Assembly (NCBI GenBank): GCA_030608125.1
Contig: JAUWEU010000003.1
Span: forward strand, 1 to 12,798
Direction of reading: 5' to 3'
DNA length: 12,798 nucleotides
Source: Dehalococcoidia bacterium
Lineage (GTDB): Bacteria; Chloroflexota; Dehalococcoidia; Dehalococcoidales; W498
Part shown: in pieces, positions 1 to 5,927 of the stretch
Layout of the letters: each line of letters starts with the position of its first letter
Position numbering within the stretch: position 1 is the first letter of the stretch
The notes under the pieces: model-generated
Databases searched by the model: none
Seen by the model: the letters and a program-made list of their open reading frames with translations, nothing else
Told to the model about the DNA's origin: nothing
Translations under genes and position numbers: made by a program

Positions 1-1185
1 CGTGCCTCGTGGGCTTTCTGACTGGTAACTGGTAACATCGGTTAATTCATTATGAGACGAATCATAGTAGTGCAAATCGAGGTCATTATGGGTTCCCAGT
101 CCATCATACCACACCAGGTTGAAGTAAAGTAGTGAATACGGGCTACCGCTAACATTGACCTGGATAAAGTCGGTAGTGCTGTTAGCAGCTACTGTGCCCG
201 AGTAATGTTCATCATTACTGGCTTCGTTCCCTGCCGATACAAACACCACTGCCCCCTCACTCGAGGCATAGTCAACGGCTTGGGCTTCCTGGCTTGTCCC
301 ATCGTGATATGCATCCCAGCCACCGTAGCTCATAGTAATAATGTCGGCATTATAAATATCCACCGCTGCCTCTAGGGCAGCTACTATAGCAGCAATTGAG
401 GCACCAGCATTGGTATCATTGCCAATCTTAAGGAATATGAGGTCAGCGCCAGGGGCTACCCCTTTGTATTGATCGCCAGATTGTGTTCCTCTGCCCAGGG
501 CAGAGCCGGTAACATGGGTGCCGTGCCCAGTAACCCAATTGCGAATATCGGGGTCCAATGTGGGATACTCTGAATAGTCCATGCTGGCAGTTGGCGTGGG
601 TATATCGTTATGATTGACATCCAATCCAGAGTCCAGCACGGCTATCCTGACCCCAGTCCCGTCATAGCCCAAATTCCAGACATCATCGGCATTGGTGGTG
701 ATAGCAGCCAGGTCGTTCTGGGGCTGGGCTAGCCGCTCAGCGCTATCCAGTCTGACAACATAATCCTTACTTGCCACCTCCGCCAGCTTATCTATGGGCA
801 TATCGGCAATAATAAATCCTTCAGGATGGCTACCTACCGGCGGTATCCATAAATCTAGATAAAGGGTCAGCCCCGTAGATTCAAGCTCCTCTATCTGCGA
901 TTCATTCGGTGGTTGGGCGAGGTGGATGAATATCCTTTGCTTATTTAGGTCTCCTACCTTCATGCCCATCGCCTGCATTGCCTGCACGATGTCAACGCGA
1001 CCCTCTTCCAAAGGCGCTGCTTCCAGAGCGTGGAGCTTGGCTTCAATCTGAAGTGCTAGGAATCCACTAATCTTGGTGCTATTTTCGCCATCCTGAGCTA
1101 AAGCAGTAGATGCCTGAAATACGCCACCAAAAATAAGCGGAATCAGGAGGGCTAATAGCGCTAAAATGGCAAAATATCTTCTCAT
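1..1185 (-). CDS. Secreted subtilisin-like serine protease (S8), 3' end outside window
   Basis: Partial: 395 codons from ATG at 1185, open at the window edge. Residues 1-30 form a signal peptide (hydrophobic core, ALA|QD cleavage site). Residues about 40-157 are a pro-domain of inhibitor-I9-like pattern (GFIIADMPIDKL, KDYVVRLDSAERL). The catalytic domain follows: IAVLDSGLD (Asp185), GHGTHVTG (His221) and the oxyanion Asn in FVSAGNE (Asn320). The catalytic Ser (GTSxA) is not reached. After Asn320 comes a beta-rich segment (residues about 330-395, LVWYDGLGTHNDLDL) that appears to be an insertion between the Asn and Ser motifs. The family hydrolyses peptide bonds after autoprocessing its pro-domain outside the membrane. 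The start lies 7 nt after the stop of the upstream gene, and GGAG at 1196-1199 lies inside that gene's end, so translation is probably coupled. Family assignment is secure; the substrate is unknown. Confidence 0.93.
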   Translation of the reverse strand, partial: MRRYFAILALLALLIPLIFGGVFQASTALAQDGENSTKISGFLALQIEAKLHALEAAPLEEGRVDIVQAMQAMGMKVGDLNKQRIFIHLAQPPNESQIEELESTGLTLYLDLWIPPVGSHPEGFIIADMPIDKLAEVASKDYVVRLDSAERLAQPQNDLAAITTNADDVWNLGYDGTGVRIAVLDSGLDVNHNDIPTPTASMDYSEYPTLDPDIRNWVTGHGTHVTGSALGRGTQSGDQYKGVAPGADLIFLKIGNDTNAGASIAAIVAALEAAVDIYNADIITMSYGGWDAYHDGTSQEAQAVDYASSEGAVVFVSAGNEASNDEHYSGTVAANSTTDFIQVNVSGSPYSLLYFNLVWYDGLGTHNDLDLHYYDSSHNELTDVTSYQSESPRGT

Positions 1186-1192
1186 TATATTG

Positions 1193-1657
1193 CTACTCCA
1201 ACTGCGGCTGGCTGCCATTTTGCGGCTCAAGCACGCGCTCGGCGGTATCCAGCCTGACTACATAGTCTTTTTCTGCTAATTCCTCCAACCTATCAATGGG
1301 CATATCGGCAATAATAAATCCTTGGGGGTGGCTACCTGTTGGTGGTATCCACGAATCAAGATAAAGACTAAGCCCGAGGGCTTCCAGTTCCTCTATCTGT
1401 GGTTGGGTTAGCGGTTCACTGAGGTAGATACATATTCTCTGAATGTGAAGGTTATCCACATTCATGCCCATAGCCTTCATCTGTTCCAGCCTCTCAACCG
1501 TGGGCTCAGCTATTTGCTGCTGTCGCAATTCAATTTGAGTCAGGAGTAGTGAACTTGCCTTTTCTTCCGGTGTAGCCACAATCCCGCAAGAGGTCATTAC
1601 TAACGCCAAGCAGATAAGTAAAGGTAATAATCTCAAAGCTGCTTGCCGTCTTTTCAT
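1193..1657 (-). CDS. Stand-alone protease pro-domain (I9-like) protein, probable lipoprotein
   Basis: A 154-residue exported protein. Residues 1-23 form a positively charged, hydrophobic signal sequence ending VMTSC; Cys24 could be lipidated, although Met at -3 makes the lipobox imperfect. Residues 60-147 align without gaps to residues 70-157 of the neighbouring protease, about 60 of 88 identical by hand count. Shared motifs include QIEELE, WIPP.GSHP, GFIIADMPID and KDYVVRLD. The protein stops a few residues after the pro-domain boundary and has no catalytic domain. Its gene is first in a two-gene operon with the protease. Free pro-domain homologues can inhibit subtilases or assist their folding; that role is inferred here. 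A truncated protease duplicate is the alternative, but the intact reading frame, own signal sequence and own consensus promoter argue for a functional gene. ATG 1657 is preferred because the promoter sits directly in front of it. Confidence 0.8.
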   Translation of the reverse strand: MKRRQAALRLLPLLICLALVMTSCGIVATPEEKASSLLLTQIELRQQQIAEPTVERLEQMKAMGMNVDNLHIQRICIYLSEPLTQPQIEELEALGLSLYLDSWIPPTGSHPQGFIIADMPIDRLEELAEKDYVVRLDTAERVLEPQNGSQPQLE

Positions 1658-1666
1658 GCTAGCTCC

Positions 1667-1694
1667 ATTATAGCTGGTATATTTGCCTTGTCAA
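1667..1694 (-). promoter_or_regulatory. Consensus promoter of the pro-domain/protease operon
   Basis: On the minus strand TTGACA (1694-1689), a 16-nt spacer and TATAAT (1672-1667) match both sigma-70 consensus hexamers perfectly. Only 9 nt separate the -10 from the ATG at 1657, so transcription would begin 0-4 nt before the start codon. The mRNA would be leaderless or nearly so, and the GGAG next to the -10 would not be transcribed. Confidence 0.8.
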
Positions 1695-1740
1695 GATTCT
1701 ATACTCGTCAGGTGGTTAGAGTCACATAACCCCTGTTCCT

Positions 1741-1792
1741 TGTCATTGCCAGCCTGTTTTTTTCTGTCATTGCCAGCCGAAGGCGTGGCAAT
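1741..1792. repeat. Direct repeat plus hairpin, dispersed-repeat type
   Basis: TGTCATTGCCAGCC occurs twice, at 1741-1754 and 1765-1778, 24 bp apart. The second copy opens a hairpin: ATTGCCA (1769-1775) pairs with TGGCAAT (1786-1792), and GCC pairs with GGC inside around a GAA loop. The form (GTCATTGC...GAAG...GCAATCTC) resembles short palindromic repeats scattered between genes in many bacterial genomes. It fills much of the divergent intergenic region 1658-1914, which otherwise holds only the two promoters. Confidence 0.6.
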
Positions 1793-1878
1793 CTCAGTGG
1801 TGGGGCATTGCTGGAGATTTCTAAACAACCCCTCTTCTTTGTGGGAGGATGCAGGGAAAGAAAATAAGAATTAACAGA

Positions 1879-1907
1879 TTGACTTCTGCCTGTAGCAAGG
1901 TTACAAT
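1879..1907 (+). promoter_or_regulatory. Promoter of the Fn3-repeat surface protein; fixes the start at 1915
   Basis: TTGACT (1879-1884), a spacer of exactly 17 nt and TACAAT (1902-1907) make a near-consensus promoter. The ATG at 1915 follows the -10 after 7 nt, the normal distance to a transcription start, so the mRNA should start at or next to the ATG. No Shine-Dalgarno sequence precedes 1915. An in-frame ATG at 1849 lies upstream of this promoter and would not be on the transcript. Confidence 0.72.
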
Positions 1908-1914
1908 TTGCCAA

Positions 1915-4900
1915 ATGGCAAAAATAAAGTTTGCCATAGTGCTGATTTCGCTGTTGGGGCTGATTTTGCTGTTGGGCCTGCTGGGCTCAATTACTCCTAT
2001 CACTCCAGCAGATGCCGCTCCGGATGAGGTTAAGTGGTCTAGGGTTAATATCCCCACTGGTATTAGCAATATCGTTGACCTGGCACTATCCCCTAGCTAT
2101 AGCCAGGATAATAACCTGTTTATGCTAACCTGGGGTGGGGAGCACAGTCTGTGGCGCAGCCTGAATGGCGGCACTATATGGGAAAGAGTCTACTCCAGCA
2201 CCCTACCCAATGTAGACCTTATTGATAAGGTTGGGCTTTCTCCCCAATATGGCCATGGCAGTCAGGTAGTATTTATGGCTGGGAGTAGCAATGGCAATCC
2301 GGCAATATGGAAGTCAACGGATAATGGGCAAAGCTTTAGTCTACCCCGAGTCCCCCACGACCCTACCACTGGTGCCACGCTCACTATAGATGTATGGACT
2401 GTGGTTAATGATAATACGCTGTTTATCGGCAGCTATAATGGCAGTAACGGGCTGGTTTACCGCACTACTAATAGCGGTTTAAGCTACTCTACCGCGGCAG
2501 TGGTTGGTGACCAGTCGTTATACTCCATTGTTCTGTCACCTAACTATGAGCAGGATGAGACTATTCTGGTAGGCAATACTAACGGCTGGGTCTATTGGTC
2601 AGAAGATAATGGCATCTCATTTGAGCCGCTGCCGCCGGATGCTACCTCACCACCCCTCACCGACTTCATAGCCGTTGCCTTCGACCCCCAATACAGTAGT
2701 AATAACACCGTTTACGCCGCCAGCGGTGCCGCAGGTAAGGGTATCTACCGCTTCATCATCGGTACCAGCCCTAGCTGGGAAAGCATAAATAGTCCCGCTG
2801 ACGGCATGATTGGTCAACTGATGGTGTCGGCTGATGGTACACTATATGCCACCAACTTTAAGGCTGATGGCGGTATGGAGCGCTGCCTTAATCCGACATT
2901 TCACTTGGCGCCAACCTTTGAGACGGTAACCCGCGGTCTTGATGCTGGGGCTAAGTTAATTGGATTGTGGCTGCATGGCAACCAGCTATGGTCAATTGAT
3001 ACCACCAATACCAGGCTAATGACCTATACTGATAGTCTGGCAGTGCCGGTTATCCTTACCTCACCACCTAACAAAGCACCAGGCATAGGCACCATTATCA
3101 ACTACGAAATCACTAATGTTACCCTTGACTGGGAAGTATTAACCGGTGCCACCCAATACCACTGGCAGCTTGACTATGACCGGGATTTCTCCAGTGTTCC
3201 TATCGGATTTGAGGGTGATACCGGAGCAAGCTCAGCCCGGCTGCCACCACTTGAGCCAGCTACCAAATACTACTGGCGAGTGAGAGCAATTGGACCAGTA
3301 TTGAGCCGGTGGTCACCTAAGTGGTCATTCACTACCTCAATCGGTGCCCCTACTCTCTATAGCCCCGAAGCTGGTGCTAGCGGCGTAGGGCTAAAACCAT
3401 TATTCCAGTGGAGTCCCATAGCTTGGGCAACTAGCTATGAGCTATTGGTATCCACTAATGCCTCTTTCTCTAGTCCCGTGATATCAATGACCGGTGGTAA
3501 AGCTCTGCCTACTACCGTCTGGCAGTGCGATACAGAGCTTGACTACGATACTACCTACTACTGGAAGGTAAGGGCTATAGGCTCTGATACCTATAGTCCA
3601 TGGAGTGATATTGGCATCTTCACCACCATCTCAGAATCAACGACACCGCCACTGGAGCCACCATTACTGCAAGCCCCATCACCTGGTGCGGTTAATGTTT
3701 GCCTGACCCCATCCTTTGTCTGGAGTGGGGCTGATTGGGCTACTGGCTATGAATTTATCCTGGCTGAGGATAACAGCTTCACTCACCCGGTTATCTCAAA
3801 ACTGGGTAATGATGCCCTGCCCACGGCTGCTTGGCTGTGCGATACTGAGCTTGACTACAATACTACCTATTACTGGAAGGTTAGAGCTTTAAGCTCTGAT
3901 AGCTACAGTCCATGGAGTGATACTGGCATCTTCACCACTATCCCGGAACCAATGACACCGCCACTGGAGCCACCATTACTGCAAGCCCCATCACCCGGCG
4001 CTGTTAATGTTTGCCTAACCCCGTCCTTTGCCTGGAGTGGGGCTGATTGGGCTACTGGCTATGAATTTATCCTGGCTAGGGATAACAAATTTACTGATGA
4101 GGTCATAACTAAAACAGGTAATAAAGCCCTGCCTACCACCGCCTGGCTGTGTGATACTGAGCTTGACTACAATACTACCTACTACTGGAAGGTTAGAGCT
4201 TTAAGCTCTGATAGCTATAGTCCATGGAGTGATACTGGCATCTTCACCACCATCTCAGAACCAACGATACCGCCACCAGAGCCACCATTACTCCAAGCCC
4301 CATCACCCGGCGCTGGTGATGTTTGCCTGGCCCCATCCTTTGCCTGGAGCGGGGCTGATTGGGCTACTGGCTATGAGTTTATCCTGGCTGAGGATGATAG
4401 ATTTAGGGGAAAGCTGGTCAAGAGAACTGACACTAATGCTCTAGAGACTAATGTCTACTTGTGTGATGAGAAACTTGACTATGATACTAGCTACTACTGG
4501 AAGGTTAGAGCTTTAAGCTCTGATAGCTACAGTCCATGGAGTGATACTGGCATCTTCACCACCATCCCGGAATCAACGACACCGCCACCAGAGCCACCAT
4601 TACTGCAAGCCCCGTCACCCGGTGCGGTTAATGTCTACTTGACCCCATCCTTTGCCTGGAGTGGAGCTGATTGGGCTACTGGCTATGAGTTTATTCTGGC
4701 TAGGGATAACAAATTTGCCGATGTGGTCATAACTGAAACAGGTAATGAAGCCCTACCTACCACCGCCTGGCTGTGCGATACTGAGCTTAACTACAATACT
4801 ACCTATTACTGGAAGGTAAGGGCTATAGAGTCTGATAGCTACAGTCCATGGAGTGATACCGGCATCTTCACCACTATCCCGGAACCAATGACACCGCCAC

Positions 4901-5313
4901 TGGAGCCACCATTACTGCAAGCCCCATCACCTGGTGCGGTTAATGTCTATTTGACCCCATCCTTTGCCTGGAGTGGAGCTGATTGGGCTACTGGCTATGA
5001 ATTTATCCTGGATAAGGATGATAGCTTCAGGGTAAAGTTAGTCAAGAGAACTGAGACTAATGCTCTAGAGACTAATGTCTACTTGTGTGAGGAGAAACTT
5101 GACTATGATACTACCTACTACTGGAAGGTGAGGGCTATAGGGTCTAATACATATAGTCCGTGGAGTGATACTGGCATCTTCACCACCATCCCGGAACCAA
5201 CGACACCTGATTGGATAAAGTGGCTAATGTATCTAGGCGGTGGTTTATTGCTGACAATGCTAGCTATGCTAATCACCATGATAATATTGGGAGTCAAAAT
5301 AATAAAGCCCTAA
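1915..5313 (+). CDS. Cell-surface protein: Asp-box propeller, seven Fn3-like domains, C-terminal membrane anchor
   Basis: 1132 residues from ATG 1915. Residues 1-35 form a signal peptide (long Leu/Ile core, ADAA before PDE). Residues about 36-375 contain Asp-box (BNR-like) motifs near residues 83, 133, 184 and 229 (SLNGGTIW, STDNGQSF, TTNSGLSY, SEDNGISF). Their spacing of about 50 residues suits blades of a beta-propeller. Residues 377-478 form a first Fn3-like domain, and 479-1102 hold six more of exactly 104 residues each, joined by Pro/Glu/Thr linkers. A hydrophobic segment at about 1106-1128 with a short Lys-containing tail anchors the C terminus. The protein should sit outside the membrane as a rod carrying a propeller head; an S-layer, adhesion or binding role is inference. 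It is a paralogue of the acidic protein downstream, sharing the propeller and the first Fn3 domain (DPTT, VYRT, LNP and VPVxLxxP segments align). Start choice rests on the promoter and signal peptide. Confidence 0.85.
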   Translation: MAKIKFAIVLISLLGLILLLGLLGSITPITPADAAPDEVKWSRVNIPTGISNIVDLALSPSYSQDNNLFMLTWGGEHSLWRSLNGGTIWERVYSSTLPNVDLIDKVGLSPQYGHGSQVVFMAGSSNGNPAIWKSTDNGQSFSLPRVPHDPTTGATLTIDVWTVVNDNTLFIGSYNGSNGLVYRTTNSGLSYSTAAVVGDQSLYSIVLSPNYEQDETILVGNTNGWVYWSEDNGISFEPLPPDATSPPLTDFIAVAFDPQYSSNNTVYAASGAAGKGIYRFIIGTSPSWESINSPADGMIGQLMVSADGTLYATNFKADGGMERCLNPTFHLAPTFETVTRGLDAGAKLIGLWLHGNQLWSIDTTNTRLMTYTDSLAVPVILTSPPNKAPGIGTIINYEITNVTLDWEVLTGATQYHWQLDYDRDFSSVPIGFEGDTGASSARLPPLEPATKYYWRVRAIGPVLSRWSPKWSFTTSIGAPTLYSPEAGASGVGLKPLFQWSPIAWATSYELLVSTNASFSSPVISMTGGKALPTTVWQCDTELDYDTTYYWKVRAIGSDTYSPWSDIGIFTTISESTTPPLEPPLLQAPSPGAVNVCLTPSFVWSGADWATGYEFILAEDNSFTHPVISKLGNDALPTAAWLCDTELDYNTTYYWKVRALSSDSYSPWSDTGIFTTIPEPMTPPLEPPLLQAPSPGAVNVCLTPSFAWSGADWATGYEFILARDNKFTDEVITKTGNKALPTTAWLCDTELDYNTTYYWKVRALSSDSYSPWSDTGIFTTISEPTIPPPEPPLLQAPSPGAGDVCLAPSFAWSGADWATGYEFILAEDDRFRGKLVKRTDTNALETNVYLCDEKLDYDTSYYWKVRALSSDSYSPWSDTGIFTTIPESTTPPPEPPLLQAPSPGAVNVYLTPSFAWSGADWATGYEFILARDNKFADVVITETGNEALPTTAWLCDTELNYNTTYYWKVRAIESDSYSPWSDTGIFTTIPEPMTPPLEPPLLQAPSPGAVNVYLTPSFAWSGADWATGYEFILDKDDSFRVKLVKRTETNALETNVYLCEEKLDYDTTYYWKVRAIGSNTYSPWSDTGIFTTIPEPTTPDWIKWLMYLGGGLLLTMLAMLITMIILGVKIIKP
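3349..5220 (+). repeat. Six-unit 312-bp tandem Fn3 repeat array
   Basis: Units begin at 3349, 3661, 3973, 4285, 4597 and 4909, each exactly 312 bp (104 codons). The first is diverged; the last five are nearly identical over long stretches (PLLQAPSPGA at the start, WSGADWATGYEFIL in the middle, YYWKVRA and SPWSDTGIFTTI at the end). The segment after EFIL has two versions: A (ALPTTAWLCDTEL) in units 3661, 3973 and 4597, and B (LVKRT.TNALETNVYLC) in units 4285 and 4909. The order A-A-B-A-B indicates duplication of an A-B pair. Confidence 0.95.
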
Positions 5314-5342
5314 GCCAAACATATTGACCCTATAAAATAAGA

Positions 5343-5369
5343 CCGCTGAAAAACGCAGTTTTTCAGCGG
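5343..5369 (+). terminator. Hairpin after the Fn3-repeat surface gene, possible terminator
   Basis: A perfect 11-bp stem, CCGCTGAAAAA (5343-5353) and TTTTTCAGCGG (5359-5369), encloses a 5-nt loop 30 nt after the stop codon. The position suits a terminator or 3'-end stabiliser, but no T-run follows, so intrinsic termination is uncertain. Confidence 0.45.
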
Positions 5370-5402
5370 AGATTAAAGCTGGAGGTGGCGGAGGTGGGGT
5401 TT

Positions 5403-5432
5403 GCTGAAAAAGCTCCGAAGGACTTTTTCAGC
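5403..5432. repeat. Second hairpin with the same GCTGAAAAA arm
   Basis: GCTGAAAAAG (5403-5412) pairs with CTTTTTCAGC (5423-5432); an inner TCC-GAA-GGA extends the stem. The arms repeat those of the hairpin 60 bp upstream, but the loops differ. Between this element and 5534 I see no gene or clear signal. Confidence 0.5.
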
Positions 5433-5534
5433 AGTGTAAAAATGATGGCTCTATGCATTTTCTTGGAAGTGCTCAGTATCCCATTGATGGGCAATGAGGT
5501 CACCACGATTAAGCCCTCCGTTAAGATTTCCCCT

Positions 5535-5604
5535 CCTCTCCGCTGAAGTCTGCTGAGGCGACTCGTCTTTTGCCAGAAGAGGTCGCAGACTCGGCTCGGA
5601 GAGG
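5535..5604. repeat. Long nested inverted repeat (about 70 bp)
   Basis: CCTCTCCG (5535-5542) pairs with CGGAGAGG (5597-5604). Inside, AGTCTGC (5547-5553) pairs with GCAGACT (5585-5591), then GAC with GTC, and TCTT (5566-5569) with AAGA (5577-5580) around a 7-nt loop. No T-run follows, and it lies 50 bp upstream of the next promoter. It could be a dispersed palindromic element, a structured RNA end or a DNA cruciform; the sequence does not decide. Confidence 0.5.
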
Positions 5605-5652
5605 GGACTAAGGAGGTGCGGTGTCACTAATCTCCCAAACTAGTACAGGGAC

Positions 5653-5680
5653 TTGACAAATGAATATTTTGTGGTATAGT
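5653..5680 (+). promoter_or_regulatory. Promoter of the acidic surface protein
   Basis: TTGACA (5653-5658), a 16-nt spacer and TATAGT (5675-5680) predict a transcript start near 5687, leaving a 5' leader of about 240 nt. A weaker second promoter, CTTACA (5682-5687), N17, TATTAT (5705-5710), would start near 5717 and lose the first leader segment. Confidence 0.75.
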
Positions 5681-5826
5681 ACTTACATACCTTGATAGAT
5701 GTGATATTATACTAGGTGAGCAAACCTACAAAGGATTGAAAGGGGGTGGTGCCGTGGTAAGAGCCCGAAAGGGGAGATGAAGGTAAACAGAAAGGAAACC
5801 TAAAAAGTAACCTTGTCTCCACGGAG

Positions 5827-5850
5827 CTCTGTTCACCTAGGTGAACAGAG
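5827..5850. repeat. Perfect 24-bp palindrome in the leader
   Basis: The arms CTCTGTTCACC (5827-5837) and GGTGAACAGAG (5840-5850) are fully complementary around a TA centre. As RNA this is a very stable hairpin without a following T-run, so not a terminator. As DNA, about 140 bp downstream of the predicted transcript start, it could be an operator or roadblock site. Confidence 0.8.
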
Positions 5851-5906
5851 TGAAAAGTAAGGGACATGAGTTTGATACTTTATGGAGATAGAAGGATATC
5901 CTAAAT

Positions 5907-5913
5907 AAGGAGG
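5907..5913 (+). promoter_or_regulatory. Ribosome binding site with long spacing
   Basis: AAGGAGG is a full anti-Shine-Dalgarno match but ends 14 nt before the ATG at 5928, longer than usual. An in-frame TAA at 5919-5921 rules out any earlier start, so 5928 stands. Confidence 0.7.
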
Positions 5914-5927
5914 AAAAATAAAGGTCG

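Larger units (their letters stand above)
5687..5927 (+). promoter_or_regulatory. Long structured 5' leader, candidate cis-regulatory or stabilising RNA
   Basis: No open reading frame of note lies between the promoter and the ATG at 5928. The leader folds by eye into a closed domain: CCGTGG (5752-5757) pairs with CCACGG (5819-5824). Inside are CCC-GAAA-GGG (5764-5773, a GNRA-loop hairpin) and a helix AGAT/AAGGT (5775-5784, one bulged G) with ACCTTGTCT (5810-5818), capped by AGG-AAA-CCT. Next comes the palindrome at 5827-5850. CTAGGTGAGC (5712-5721) can instead pair with GTTCACCTAG (5831-5840), ten pairs including one G-U, which is mutually exclusive with the palindrome hairpin. I could not match it to a known riboswitch class. 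Stabilisation of an abundant surface-protein mRNA is the simplest alternative. Confidence 0.55.

Noticed and set aside
1683..1874. Short open frames in the divergent intergenic region
   Set aside because: They cross the dispersed repeat and promoters, and their translations show no domain or initiation signal.
1849..1914. N-terminal extension of the Fn3-repeat surface protein starting at ATG 1849
   Set aside because: It lies upstream of and across a good promoter (1879-1907), puts 22 polar residues before the signal peptide, and its GGGAGG touches the ATG.
3661..5220. Regular repeats read as a CRISPR array or an insertion
   Set aside because: The 312-bp period is in frame and encodes Fn3-like domains; there are no short repeats with unique spacers.
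5343..5369. Confident intrinsic terminator call for the first hairpin after the Fn3-repeat gene
   Set aside because: The stem is perfect but the T-run lies inside the 3' arm and none follows; kept only as a possible terminator.
5380..5402. GGTGGCGGAGGTGGGGTTT resembles the reverse complement of a tRNA 3' end
   Set aside because: No T-loop (GGTTC.A), anticodon arm or acceptor partner is found on either strand.
5777..5803. Eight-codon mini-ORF (MKVNRKET) in the leader, possible leader peptide
   Set aside because: The purine run touches its ATG with no spacing, and no codon run suggests attenuation; chance is enough.
5752..5824. Known riboswitch classes (c-di-GMP, c-di-AMP, manganese yybP-ykoY) for the leader domain
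   Set aside because: The conserved core sequences of these classes, as far as I can recall them, do not fit; only short purine matches were seen.
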